The translations under genes were made by a program, and so were the position numbers. From Pleurostoma richardsiae (lineage: Eukaryota; Ascomycota; Sordariomycetes; Calosphaeriales; Pleurostomataceae), in assembly GCA_030052745.1 (NCBI GenBank), contig JANBVO010000013.1:434001-498000 (forward strand): a stretch of DNA of 64,000 nucleotides, in the 5' to 3' direction. This document shows positions 46,261 to 57,294 of this stretch, piece by piece. Below the pieces are notes generated by a model. The model saw only the letters and a program-made list of their open reading frames with translations, was not told the DNA's origin and did not search any database. Position 1 is the first letter of the stretch, and each line of letters begins with the position of its first letter.

Positions 46261-49200
46261 ATGAGCGCTCTCTGGTCTTCGAGATCCGCGGCCGAGGCCA
46301 GCGCCGGGCCTGCGAGGCCGACTGTCGATGCAGCCGAACCCGGCGTAGCTGACATCGGCCCTGAGCATGCCAGCCGGCCTGTGTCCCTCGTCCGGCCGAT
46401 ATTGCAGCGGAACCAGCAATCACAGCCTCCCCCGGCCGTTCCACCTCCTCCGAATCAGCCCCCGCCGCCTCCAGGCAATGCGCCCAATGCTTTCCAGCAG
46501 CAGCAGCCGCCAGACTCGCTTTCTCTGGCACAGCTGCGACGTATTGTCGCCGACTTCCCTCGCTCCGAACCGGTGGCTTACGACTTCGTCTACGAGGATA
46601 TGGGCCCTCTTGGGGAGGAGATCGATGAGTGGTTCGTCGACCAGTTCTGGCAGTGGGTGCGCTTGAACGCTGCCCACAGAGCGTTTGAATACCAGTGGCA
46701 CAATGATGTTGGAACTTCGACACCCTGGGACTATGCAGACCGCGATACCAGGAACAAATTCGTCACGGAGGCTTTGAAGGCGATACAAGACCCTCAGTCC
46801 AAGAATCATTCGAGCGCCATCGGACAGATGGTGTACCTGGTTTTGGGCAGGTGGATGGAAACGGCCGGGAGCGAGACTCTGCCCGGCAAGACCAGCGCCG
46901 TCAGATGCGTGGCGACCAAGCCGCAGCTTGATGCCGTGAAGGCTAGCGTTCAGCTGCTCGCGAGTCTCGGGGGCGTACCCATCATATGGGATGCTTTGAG
47001 GAGGGCGTTTGAGCCTTTCTGGTATGTATCTCATTCCCATATCACTCTCGATTCTACTCCGGCATCCGTGACTTGTGCGCTGATGGAGATTAAGGTCTGA
47101 TGATATGCAACAGCTGCAGCCAGGTGCTCTGCAGGAAGCGCAAGACGAGCTTATGAATTTGATGACTATTATGTATATGATGATACAGGAAAGCCTTGAT
47201 GACCCTACTGGAATGACGTCGGTTTCCTCGCTACTTCGTACGTGCTCCATCCGTCTTTACGTGGTGCAACAACTAACTGTTGTTCAGTCCAGCTACAACC
47301 AAGTTTGGTTCAGTTTTTCAGCGATGCCGTTGCGAGACTGCGGTGGGATGATGCTGGATCTGTACCACAGGCACAGGTACTACAGTGCAGCATCTGTAGA
47401 CTGTCTTGTCCGTCTTGCTGACTGTAACCCCAGGTGTTTCTGCTTTTCTGGAAATCGATATTGCTCGTCTTTGGCGGCTCGAACGAGTTAGCAGAAGTGA
47501 AGAAGGAGATCAGGGAGGCCTCGAGTGGTGATAAGGAGAAAGACATCATCACTGCTTCGCCGTTGGACTATCACGTCTTTCGCCAGGAGATAACATCGAA
47601 ATACCCAGCATATATCCCTCCACAGCCTGCTATTCCACTTGAAGCAGACAGTACCTCCTTGCTACCTCTTCTGCCAAACCAATCGGCAAGAAATAACGGC
47701 TCGAACGGGATCTTGCCAGGACCCCCGAATAACCAGACTGGTGGTGCCTCGATCCTCCACCAGCCCGTCCATATCGCAACTCCAGCTCCGTCCCCACCTC
47801 CATCTCCCGGTGTCGGTGGTAAGGGGGGGAAGAAACAGAACTATCAGACCAACCAAAACTTTCCCTTCATGTACCCTCCACTAGATGCCTCTAGCAATAA
47901 CACAGGTGGGAAAGGAAACGCCGCGCTCCAGGATGTTCTGGTTGGTCGGAAATGGGAAGGAAGCGACGTCCCAGCGTCGATCTTGGAGGCCGGAGAGCTG
48001 TTCTCCAAGAGAGTTAGGACTACACGAGCAACTCGGCAACTCTGGGAGGAGCGGGAGAAGTTCATGAAGTTTGAGCGAGGCTGGGATACCTCAGATGATG
48101 ACGATGATGATATCATCGATGAACTTGACCTCTCGGAGCTGACACTCAGCGAGAAGGAAGAGTTGGGCTTGTTGAAGAAGGAAGAGAAGATTCAACCAGC
48201 GGACCCGGCGGTTGACTATGGTCCAAAGGGAGAACAACTGGATGAAGGGGTCAGGCGACGACTTGACGTGGTTGAGCAGTACTATGTAGGTGGTCTTGAA
48301 ACTGCATTGCTCTGGCATGGTACTAACCTGAACACAGAGCGAGTCGCTACCAACACTGCAATCTGTGGTCATCACACTGCTCAAGGCGATACTGTCACAC
48401 TATCAAGTACTAGCAAACCAGCCCCAGCCCCAGCAGAACAACAACGCGCCGGGCCAGATAAACGCTCGGACAAATGGCGCTGCCGCCAACGGTGCCAACG
48501 GGCAAGTGAATGGCGACTCTCCTAGCCTCTCTCCTGAAGATGCCGACGCGGTCAGGACACGAGAGATTACCGCCAAGGCGGTGACTGGTATCTTATTACT
48601 TCTGCTGAAGTGGTTCAAGGTGTCCCGTACGTATCCCGACGCTACTTGAATACACACTGTGATGGAGACCGCCAAGCTAACAAGCGGTAAAGATGTTCTC
48701 AAATTTGAGTACCTAACGCAGCTCCTCCTGGACTGCAACTACCTACCCCTTATCCTGAAGTTGTTCGCTCATCAGGACGTCCAACAAGTGGTGGAGAGTA
48801 AGCCAACACGCATTGACGCGAGGTGAGCCTGTCACGAGGATGAGCATATTATATTCTAGTTTGTGCTGACCTTCAATCCAGTTTCTTCTACTTCTGCAAC
48901 CTCCGAGCCGGCGCGGACGAGAATCCAGCCGACCAGGCGGAGGAAGCCGAGGAGAGTGAAGACGAAGCGGCACCCCCTCCCATCAAGCGGCGCCGCTCGC
49001 CTCCACGGCCCCCCGACGCCCCCGCCGAGCCCTCGGCGAAACCAGAGAATCAGCAGCCCACGCACCCCGAAGTCGACGAGCTCGGCTACCCGGTCAACCC
49101 CATGCCCACGGAGCCGATCACGGACTTCTCTCGGCGAAACTTCTTCTCGCTCATCAACTACCTGCGCATCATGCAGAAGGTGTGCAAGAACAAGGCGCAC

Positions 49201-49647
49201 CGCAACCTGCTGCTGGTGCACTACAAGTCGTCGCAGCTGCTGCGCAAGAACCTCAAGGTGCCGCAGCCGGAGCTGCGCCTGTACACGCTCAAGCTGTTCA
49301 AGAACCAGGTCCCCTACTGCGGGCGCAAGTGGCGCCAGTCCAACATGCGCGTTATCACCGCCGTCTACCTGCACTGCCGCCCGGAGCTGCGCGACGAGTG
49401 GCTCGCGGGCAGCGACGTCGACGCCGAGGTCGAGGAGTCGCTGCCCCTCGAGCAGGCGCTGCGCAGCCTCACCCACTGGTTCAACGTCCGGCGGTACCCG
49501 GACAAGATGGCCCCCGAGGTGCGCGTGGCGCTCCGGGAGGAGCAGGACTTCTTCGCCCGCGAGCTGGACAAGCTGGACGTGAACTGGGCCGAGGTCGGCA
49601 GCGACGAGGTCGGCAGCGAGTGGGGCGAGGGTTCGAACTGGGGCTGA
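46261..49647 (+). CDS. ham-2: HAM-2/Far11 (STRIP1/2) subunit of the STRIPAK complex
   Basis: A core subunit of the striatin-interacting phosphatase and kinase complex. In Neurospora HAM-2 is needed for hyphal and germling fusion and sits at the nuclear envelope; yeast Far11 acts in pheromone arrest and TORC2 signalling. Exons: 46261-47021, 47095-47237, 47288-47376, 47434-48285, 48338-48626, 48693-48822, 48882-49647; six introns of 50-73 bp, several with TACTAAC, GCTAAC or GCTGAC branch points; 1009 residues. A Pro/Gln-rich N-terminal segment (about 50-85) precedes the N1221 domain from about residue 90 (LRRIVADFPRSEPVAYDFVYE). The DUF3402 domain fills the C-terminal half, including FHVLKFEYLTQLLLDCNYLPL-like and DFSRRNFFSLINYLRIMQKV segments. 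A TSDDDDDDIIDE acidic stretch lies between them. Low-complexity Asn/Gln and acidic loops are inserted at about 690-730 and 775-810. Confidence 0.94.
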
Positions 49648-50185
49648 GGACAAGGCCCTGTGGATTTACGTAGTGAAGGGACGCATTGCTCGATACCATA
49701 TGTTTGCTAGGAGTGGGGCAGCTCGTCGTGTGTGGTCAAAGTGTGGCAGAATTACTTCAAGCTGATAGCCTTTGCTGAACGATTTACTGCTGCTCGACAG
49801 GGCCATCGCATGAACTTGAATCATTTGCTTTCACTGTGACACGCCATTGGAATTGTATATGTTCGTTTATTAGACATTAAGTACTTCCATCTTTAGCAAA
49901 ACCTAGTATCGTACATAAACTAGGTGCGAAAATCCAACGAGTGGACGGAGCCGGAGGCCAGCCATATACCAGTCTATGTTCCATCCCCGGGGTATATCCC
50001 TGCCAAAGGTCATTTCCTGATCTCTTTTTCTGTCGTTGACCTGACTCCAGATTTTGTTCATATCATAAACACAACCGTATGACCAAAAGGTGTCCCTCAC
50101 AAGGGTATCCCACATCGACGCAATCGCAACTGCAATCCCGCTCACAGATCATACGCTACCCAAGCAAAGGCTGGACGCATTCATC
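49648..50185. other. Convergent 3' intergenic region
   Basis: About 540 bp between convergent ham-2 and the MARVEL gene; their 3' UTRs, nothing else seen. Confidence 0.5.
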
Positions 50186-51115
50186 TTAAGCATTGTACAC
50201 GCCGTCCCCGTAGCGGTACCCGGGCTGGCCCGTGACGCCCGCGGTCTGGTGGCCGTAGCCGTTGGTAGTGGGTGCGTACCCGCCGTCGGTCTCACCGTAC
50301 TTTGGGTACACGCCGGGCTGCGTAGTCTCACCCACGCGCGTCGTCTCGGTGGCGTAGCTGTCACGGACCTGCTCCGGGTGGGGGTGCTCGGGCAGCTCGT
50401 TGGCGTTGGGGTCGGTGTCCACGCCACGGTTGCGGCGGAAGCCGAAGAGGCCGCGGCGGCGCCGGGTGCCGTAGCCGGAGGTGTAGTTGTTGTTCGGGCT
50501 GGGGCCGAAGCGGTGCTCCTTCCGGCGGTGACGGACGAGAGCGACCTCGACGAGAGCGGAAAATATGAAGAAGAAGCTGTGAGCAAAATGCGTTAGCGAA
50601 ATGTGCCTGAGTTGTGTGGTTTTGAGCATGGGAAGGGGTGCGTACATCGCTACCAAGGATACGGCAAAGCAAGCCGTTTCCAATTTGCAAGCTGTCCGGA
50701 AGGACGGGAGGCGAGTAACGCCTCCGTGGCCGTTGTCGACGACATTGGTGTCAGCATCGCCAGTGCCGAAGACAGTGTTGACATTGCCCGAGCAAGAGCC
50801 GGCACCATGCCGGTTGGCCCAAGTAACGTAGACAAACCCGCCAACAAAAGCGATATCGAGGACGATGGCGATGAAGGAGGTGACGGGGTGGCCGGCCAGG
50901 CAGCAAAGGAGCAGCAGTCCCAGGAGAGTGTACAGGACGCCGGCGCCTGAGATACCTTCGACGGCACGGATCCAAGTAGAGATGTGGAGGTCGTGGTTGG
51001 CGAGAGTAGCGAGGAAGTACGAGAAGATGGCAAGCACAATGGCCGTGCAGCAGAACTGGATGCCGCGGATGAACCACTGCAGGAGCTTGAGAGCAAAACC
51101 GCCTGCGGACGCCAT
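50186..51115 (-). CDS. MARVEL-domain four-helix membrane protein
   Basis: A predicted plasma-membrane or vesicle protein. Exons on the minus strand: 51115-50646 and 50576-50186; one 69-bp intron; 286 residues. Four hydrophobic helices form a MARVEL-type domain: about 8-35, 48-70, 75-97 and one spanning the exon junction (AVSLVAIFFFIFSALVEVAL). A Gly/Asn/Asp-rich outer loop precedes the fourth helix. The C-terminal tail of about 110 residues is cytosolic, basic near the membrane (HRRK, RRRR) and then Gly/Tyr/Thr-rich with repeated YG motifs. The frame is open upstream to 51241, but the ATG at 51115 gives the normal short N-terminus. The intron is in frame and stop-free. MARVEL proteins organise membrane domains; no specific role can be given. 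Confidence 0.85.
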   Translation of the reverse strand: MASAGGFALKLLQWFIRGIQFCCTAIVLAIFSYFLATLANHDLHISTWIRAVEGISGAGVLYTLLGLLLLCCLAGHPVTSFIAIVLDIAFVGGFVYVTWANRHGAGSCSGNVNTVFGTGDADTNVVDNGHGGVTRLPSFRTACKLETACFAVSLVAMYAPLPMLKTTQLRHISLTHFAHSFFFIFSALVEVALVRHRRKEHRFGPSPNNNYTSGYGTRRRRGLFGFRRNRGVDTDPNANELPEHPHPEQVRDSYATETTRVGETTQPGVYPKYGETDGGYAPTTNGYGHQTAGVTGQPGYRYGDGVYNA

Positions 51116-52565
51116 TGTTCCTTCTGCTGCGGGTGGCTGTTTGATTTCTTGTCTTGATGGTGCCCGGTGCTCGACGTGCTCGAGTTCGGTTGTGCGAGGG
51201 TGGTGAAGAGACCGTAAAGCCGAGGATGCACGGTCAGTCAATTCGCTCGGTAGGCGGCTTGGTTGGTTGAATTTAAGTTCCCAAGGTCATCGAACGGTAG
51301 GGGAATCGGACCTTTTAAGGCCTGATTGTGATTTTCGTCGCTGTGGGGAGAAAGAGCTCTTTGAAGTGGAGGGCAGAGGGGGAGTGGGTGGTGGGTGGTC
51401 TAGTGGTGCGACAAACAAGACTGATGCATCACGTCACAGCCGGCAGCCAGAACAACTCAAAAGTGTTGGCGTCCTGCCTGGTGTCTTGGCCGTTTCCTCA
51501 AGATTTTTACGCGGAATGACCCCTTGGCCCCATCCGGACGATCGCAAACGGGACCGCTCCAGGAAGAGCGGGCCCAATACTGGCGATCACTGCTGGTCAC
51601 CGGGAGCTTTTCTCGCCCTTCTTGTCGCTTGCTGCGGCGGGATGAATGACGACTGGACCCCGCCACTGACCCGGGGTGAACCCCACCGTCGCCTAACGGA
51701 GGGACCCTGGCTTGCCTGAGCGGAACGGCAGTTGGCCATTACATCACTCCGGCCCCACATCTGCAACGCCGCGGTTGGCCGGCACAGAGCCACTGTGGCA
51801 GTGCATGCATACACTAAGGGACACCAAGCTGTGGCGCCCAGAACTTTCAGCACGGCTCCTGTGGCTCTGCCAAAGTCCCTCGGCTCTCCATGGGCTCCCT
51901 CCGTTGTGGGCTGCATTGTACATCTAGATGGTCGAACTTTGGTTCAATGAGCATAAGGCCACGCCTTACTGCTAGATCTGGAACATCGTATGTGGTTGCA
52001 TAGGACGGTAAACTAGATAATCGGCCTGTCAACAAGCGTCCGTGGGAAGTGAGGTGTCATTTGTTCTCCTTTCTTCAACAGCAACCACGTATGTAGCAGA
52101 TTGCAGTAAGTCAAGTGTTGGAAGCCATCGTACCAAATACAGTGTTGGCGTGCATCTCTGTCCGTGACATCTTCACCAGGTCAGCTCAGACACAATCGCT
52201 ACTGATCCATCCTTCTGGAGACGCATCATTCGCATGCCTTACTATCTGACAAGTCGAAAGGAATCCTCCCACCTGTAGATAAGGGAGATAGAGGGAAGAG
52301 AAAAGAGTCTGTCTGCGAATCGGTGTTGCTCCTTTTTAATCTCCCTCCCTTGTTCATATCTCTATCTTACCCCTTCTGAGTCCACCCTCTTTCTCACTCA
52401 TCGGAATGATGAAGCTTCGAGGCAACTTAGATTCGTTGAAGATAGCTTCAGAGGATATATTCGTGTGATTACCTAGTGAAATTTGAACAACTGCAGCATG
52501 GTATAATAATTATCCACCACCGAAAAGAAAAACCAGCAGCAACAAGAGCAAGAGCAAGGCCGCAT
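51116..52565. other. Intergenic, no gene seen
   Basis: About 1.45 kb: promoter of the MARVEL gene and 3' flank of the AIFM2-like gene. The stretch 52250-52400 is pyrimidine-rich. No coding sequence is supported. Confidence 0.5.
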
Positions 52566-53723
52566 CTACCACTTCTTCTCTCCAATCGCCTGGTTTCCAG
52601 CAACGACCTCCCCCGCATAGTCCGTCCCCAGGTGGCGGCTCTTGAAGTACCAGATCATAATGCTGAACGGCTTCCAAGTGCCCATCTGGCCAGTGCCCCT
52701 GCCCTTACCCAGCGAGACACCCAGCATCACCTTCGGGCTCGGCGTGTACTCCGCGGCCTTGCCCCCCGTCAGCCGCGCGTGCAGCGCCTTGGCGAGGTAG
52801 ACGACCTGCGCCCCAGTATTGATACCTTGCGGCGCCTGGATATTGGACACGTCGCCGACGGCATAGATGTTCTCGAACCCCTCGGCGTTGAGCTTCTTGT
52901 TCGTCTTGACGAAGCCGCGGGAGTCGAGCATGCTCGGCGGCAGGAAGGATGTGTTGGGCACCACGCCGTAGGTCGGGAGGAGCAGGTCCGCTTTGATCGT
53001 CTCCTTCTTGCCGGCCGCGGTCGTGATCTCGACGGCCGTCTGGCCGGACTCGGCTCCGGTGCTCGTGACCTTGGCGCCGCCGACGAAGCGGACGCCCAGC
53101 TTCTCTAACTCCTTCTTCGCTGTCTCGCGCGTGCTCTTCATGACGCCCTCGTCGAACGGGAGGTCCTTGTCGTGGACGAGGGTCACCTTCTTCTTGCCGT
53201 GCTTCGCGAACTCCTCGCCCAGCTCCCCGGCCACCTCGATGCCGGTGGCGCCGGCGCCGGCGACGACGATCGACTTGGCGGCCTTGACGCGCTCCTGCCA
53301 CGTGTGGAGCGCCGTCTTCGTCTCCTCGGTCGACGACAGGTTCTTGAAGGGCACGTCCTCCCGGAAGCTGGAGCCTGTCGCGAGCACGACGATGTCGTAG
53401 GTGATGGGGCGTGTAGCGCCGTCGTTGGTCCGGACGGTCACGGAGTTGCTGGCGGGGTCGAGAAACTCGGCCTTGCCCACGACGAACTCGAACTTGCTTG
53501 ACGGGTACTTCTTGAAGGCCGGCGCGATCGGGTAGAAGAGCTTCTCGTCGGGGAGCTGGCCCGGAAGGATACCCCTTACCGTGGCAAAATTCCAGTACAT
53601 GTCGGTGTTCGGGCTCACCAGGATGACCTTGATGTCGGCTTCCGGCGCGGTGTGCTTCAGGAGATAGTGGGCGATGGGAACGCCGCCTATGGAGGCCCCA
53701 AGGATGACAATTGTCTTTGCCAT
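52566..53723 (-). CDS. AIFM2/FSP1-like FAD-dependent NAD(P)H oxidoreductase
   Basis: A pyridine-nucleotide-disulphide-type flavoprotein related to AIFM2/FSP1 and fungal AIF-like proteins, which reduce quinones with NAD(P)H. Single exon, 385 residues. The FAD-binding Rossmann motif is at residues 7-20 (VILGASIGGVPIAH; Ser replaces the second Gly, as often in this group). ATGSS lies at 115-119. The NAD(P)H-binding GAGATGIEVAGE is at about 156-167, and the second FAD contact NIYAVGDV at 285-292. No redox-active CxxC pair, mitochondrial presequence or membrane helix is obvious, so it is likely cytosolic or peripherally membrane-bound. The third base of codons is strongly G/C, like its neighbours. 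The gene is intronless, unlike most in this window. Confidence 0.92.
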   Translation of the reverse strand: MAKTIVILGASIGGVPIAHYLLKHTAPEADIKVILVSPNTDMYWNFATVRGILPGQLPDEKLFYPIAPAFKKYPSSKFEFVVGKAEFLDPASNSVTVRTNDGATRPITYDIVVLATGSSFREDVPFKNLSSTEETKTALHTWQERVKAAKSIVVAGAGATGIEVAGELGEEFAKHGKKKVTLVHDKDLPFDEGVMKSTRETAKKELEKLGVRFVGGAKVTSTGAESGQTAVEITTAAGKKETIKADLLLPTYGVVPNTSFLPPSMLDSRGFVKTNKKLNAEGFENIYAVGDVSNIQAPQGINTGAQVVYLAKALHARLTGGKAAEYTPSPKVMLGVSLGKGRGTGQMGTWKPFSIMIWYFKSRHLGTDYAGEVVAGNQAIGEKKW

Positions 53724-54723
53724 TGCTTCGTTCTGGTCCGGTTTCCAAGGGAGACTGCGTGGTGCAACAAGGAAGCAAGGTATTATTACAGAGCTGGCTC
53801 TTCAAAAATGCGAAGAATGACTTGCTGGAGCTAGAAGAAGTGCATAGGACGCGACTGAACTAATAGAAGGAGAATATCATCTTGATATACGAAAGGCCAT
53901 CCGTCCACTGGCCATATTCTTCTGCTATGTTCCTGAATCAGACCCCTTGGCGACCTTGCCTGACAAAGCATGGACTAGGAACAAGGCTGATTAGAAATGT
54001 TTAGGGCATCTTGCTTAGAATGCCAATGTGGAACGGCCCCGGGGAAAGGAAGAAAGGCAAACTACGGGACATGGTTTGCTAAGTCGTGATGTTACAGGGC
54101 CGGAGGCTGAGGGGGGCCGCCGGACTGCACTTTGACAACCGCGCGGGATCTCCATACTCCACAGCGGCACATTTTGTGAGAGGTCTCATGGAGGAAAAAA
54201 GCATGACCATGATCCACCAGGCTACGCTATTTCGTGATAGCTTTGGTTGTCGGGCTGTATACAAGCCGAGCACATAGTGAAAAAGTCGCCGAGATATTTC
54301 TATGGCGTTGGAAGCGGCAGCGCCATGACTTATTGGGACAAGAAGGAAGGGCGAGCCGAGGACTCTGGAAAAGGGCAAGGCGAGACGAGAGCGCCAGCCA
54401 ATGAGAGCGCCCGTCGTCTTTAGTCAGCGGAATATTAGATGAGTTACCCAGCGGCGTGTGAACGAACATTCACTGCATCTCTAATTAACTGCAACCCCTG
54501 AAGTTGGATACTCTCATAAAGGGGAATTCAAATGTCTCCCTGGCCGTCATTAACAAGAATAGAGGCGTCAACCTGACTGGACATGCGCACGTAGAATCAG
54601 CCCGCTGCTCTCCAAGGTGAACCGTTCTTTGATACAGAGTTGGCCATAGAGAAACCGGGTCGACTGCGTATCTGATTTCAGAGTATATAAACACTACGCT
54701 GGCAACAAGACAACAGGTCAGCC
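53724..54723. other. Intergenic, no gene seen
   Basis: About 1 kb: promoter of the AIFM2-like gene and 3' side of the PEBP-like gene. A TATATAAA sequence at about 54684 has no supported gene downstream on the plus strand. Confidence 0.5.
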
Positions 54724-55586
54724 TTACAACGTCAAGAGCATCCAAGTCACTGCAAGCAGGCATGCCACAATCCCCGTCTGTGGCCCGCTCGCCACCGCCG
54801 CCGCCGTGAGGCTCGCGGTAGGCGTCGGGCTCGTCCCCGTTGACCCCGTACCCGCTGTGCTACCCCCGCCGGTCGTCGTTCCCGTCGTCGAGTTGGAAAA
54901 TGAGGTCGCCGGCCCGGCGTTCGTGACGTTGAAGAAGTTGCCCGCGACGACCTTGTCCAGGAGCCCAGCGGACGTGAGCACGTTCACGGCGTTGAAGCCC
55001 TGGCGCGTCGCCGCGGCCTGCTGCAGCACACTGGTGGCATTCGCGCCGGCGCTGGTCGTGTCGACGAGGATCTGCGTGTAGCGATGGCTGAGCGGGACGC
55101 GGGCCGGCGGGTTGGGGCCGATGTACGATGCCAGGGCGGCGGTGTTGCTGGCGTTGCGTAGCATGAAGGCCTCCATCTGGCCTGCCGTCGTGTTGAGCAC
55201 CGTGGCGCTCGTGGCAAGCGTGAGGCCGGTCTGCATCCAGTGGAGGAGGGTGCTGGTTGCTGGCGGGCTGTTTGTTGGTATGTCCAGGTCGATCATGATG
55301 ACGGCGAAGGACGTCCCGTTCAGCTTCGCCGTCGTCGCTATGGTCGGGGCTGTCTGAGTAGCTGTGCCGCGGCGTATCTTGTTAGGATGCTCTCCTGGAC
55401 GGCTAGCCGCTCTCGGTCGCTGTGGCAGAATATCTGCTCACCTTCCTTGGCCATTACCACGCCGTTCATTGCCGCAAGGCCATTGTAATCCACAATCAAG
55501 TCCGTCGTCGACGAGGGCTCGAAACCTTCCGGCGTGACCGCGTACACAGCGGTTGCCACCGCCAGGGCAGCCAGGAATCGGTACAT
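54724..55586 (-). CDS. Secreted, GPI-anchored PEBP-like protein
   Basis: A phosphatidylethanolamine-binding-protein-like domain carried on the cell surface. Exons on the minus strand: 55586-55442 and 55361-54724; one 80-bp intron; 260 residues. Residues 1-16 form a signal peptide ending AVYA. The PEBP fold is recognised by the MIDLDIPTNSPPATSTLLHWMQT block, the family's substrate-binding D-x-D-x-P region followed by LHW. It is rejoined to the N-terminal strand only after splicing (KEATQTAPTIATTAKLNGTSFAVIMIDLD). A PPARVPLSHRYTQILVD segment corresponds to the usual Pro-HRY motif. Several NxS/T glycosylation sites are present. A Ser/Thr/Gly-rich stalk (about 195-235) leads to a hydrophobic C-terminus (about 240-260) typical of GPI attachment. 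Ligand and role are unknown. Confidence 0.85.
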
Positions 55587-56640
55587 TTTTTGACAATTAA
55601 TACAGACAAGAATTAAAGAGGACCAGCCTGATAGACAAGAACGCAGCGATGATTGAAAGACTTGGTCTTGTCTATGAGGGAGCAAGCTGACCAGGAAGTC
55701 TCATACCGACATGAGCGCCTGGCGGATATGCCCAATTTTGATATATCTCGGCGTACCATTCTGTTGTGAGCGATCGCCATTAAGCAGAAACGGGTGACGA
55801 CGACGTGAAACACAGGGCAAGCCGGCTTGTAACGGTCCCAAGACGGCTCGGCATAAAGCATCTTCCATCGATCACACTTGAGATCTGGGTTTCCAGGTCC
55901 CAATTGGCCGACACCTGCCAGGCGGGATGCATAGAAAATGCGAACGAAGCTCTTGGAAGTCTCGTGGTCCCTTGATGCTCGGCAGTGCAGCGTCGGGTCT
56001 CGAGAGATGGCCTTGGCATCCCTGGGGAACCCCCTGGACCACTGGCGGCATTCTTTGGAATGCTTGATGTTCTTTTCAGCCAAATATTTGCCGTTGCGTC
56101 ACAATCGCTCCATGTCGAAGTTGCACCTGCTAAAGCATAAAATGATGACGCGCCTTGAGAAGCCATGATACTGTCGCCAGCTTCAATCTGTCACAAACAA
56201 TCTGGTTGGTATGTCTCGTCAAGCTAGCGATGAAAGATGCTAGTAGCCTTGCCGGGCATCTTGCAACTCGCCCAAGGTCCAAGGACTGCTGTTTACCAAC
56301 ATAGACACCAATAGCATGTAAGAGCGATCGAAGAGATTAGCATCTTGAAATTCTCTTCGTATGATTACCCGGTGCGTCCAAGGCTTAAGCGGACCACCAT
56401 ACACTGGTGTAAATAGCGGATCCCTTATCCTTAATGCGATAAGATAAGAAACTTTTCCGCTGGCACCCGACCGGATCTCGAGCTTTCACAGCATTCAACT
56501 CTCCTTAGTCGTGATCGTCGCGAAGGATCCAGCACCATTGAGCCAGCGTCCATACCCTATATTCTATTTACGGGAATCCTAAAGACATCCTCCTAACCGA
56601 TTGCCAACCCGACACCCTCCAGACAGCCCCTTGCACGGCC
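55587..56640. other. Divergent promoter region, no gene seen
   Basis: About 1.05 kb between divergent genes. A minus-strand open frame of 156 codons (55613-56083) has no domain and overlaps the expected promoter of the PEBP-like gene; it is not annotated. Confidence 0.5.
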
Positions 56641-57294
56641 ATGTCGTCACAACCTCCCACAGATGCCGCCTCGCCGGCAACTCCTCCCTCCTCCTCAACG
56701 CCCTCACAACCGGAGAATGACCTCAAATACAGCGGCACCCCCGAGTGGCTCCACAACAGCGCCATCGCCGTCGCCATACTCGGCCCCATCGCCCTCCTCA
56801 TGCCGCCCCGGCGCGCCGACGTGCGCACCCTCGTCCTCACCGGCGGCACCTTCTGGGCGACGAACCAGCTGGCCTACGACTGGACGGGCCGCTCGATCCA
56901 GCAGCGGTTCGCGGCGCGCTTCGACGCCCTCGCCGGGTCCGGGCTGCCGGAGCAGGCGCGGCGCACGCAGGAGCTGATGCGCGCGGAGCGGGCGCGGCGG
57001 GAGGCGGCGCTGCCGGAGGGGGAGCGGCTGGAAGCGGAGGAGGCGCGGAGGCGCAGGGAGCAGCAGGGCCTGTTGCAGAAGGTGTGGATGGGCGGGGAGG
57101 GGGAGAACTGGCGGGAGGAGAGGGAGAGGAAGGAGAAGGAGGCGCTGGAGGACGGGAGGGGGTATACGGGCCTGATCATGGAGCAGATATCCGAGGTCTG
57201 GGGCCAGATTAGGGGGCGCAAGAAGGGCGACGAGGAGGCGGGTAAGGCTGCGGGTGGTGATGAGAGCCCTAAGAGGCCGGGGAGCGAGAACTGA
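56641..57294 (+). CDS. Small fungal membrane protein with charged helical tail
   Basis: Single-exon gene of 217 residues. It resembles fungal entries that I recall as named rhomboid family membrane protein, but no rhomboid GxSx serine or catalytic histidine is visible, so enzymatic function is not supported. Residues 1-30 are Ser/Pro/Thr-rich. A hydrophobic helix lies at about 40-56 (AIAVAILGPIALLMPP) and a second, weaker one at about 61-80 (VRTLVLTGGTFWATNQLAYDW). From about 85 to 165 the chain is a long Arg/Glu/Ala-rich amphipathic helix or coiled coil, then a Lys/Gly-rich tail. Location may be mitochondrial or ER membrane; this is inference. Codon third positions are very G/C-rich, so antisense and +1 frames are also open. 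Confidence 0.8.
   Translation: MSSQPPTDAASPATPPSSSTPSQPENDLKYSGTPEWLHNSAIAVAILGPIALLMPPRRADVRTLVLTGGTFWATNQLAYDWTGRSIQQRFAARFDALAGSGLPEQARRTQELMRAERARREAALPEGERLEAEEARRRREQQGLLQKVWMGGEGENWREERERKEKEALEDGRGYTGLIMEQISEVWGQIRGRKKGDEEAGKAAGGDESPKRPGSEN

Noticed and set aside
55613-56083. 156-codon minus-strand frame upstream of the PEBP-like gene
   Set aside because: No family resemblance and it occupies the expected promoter.
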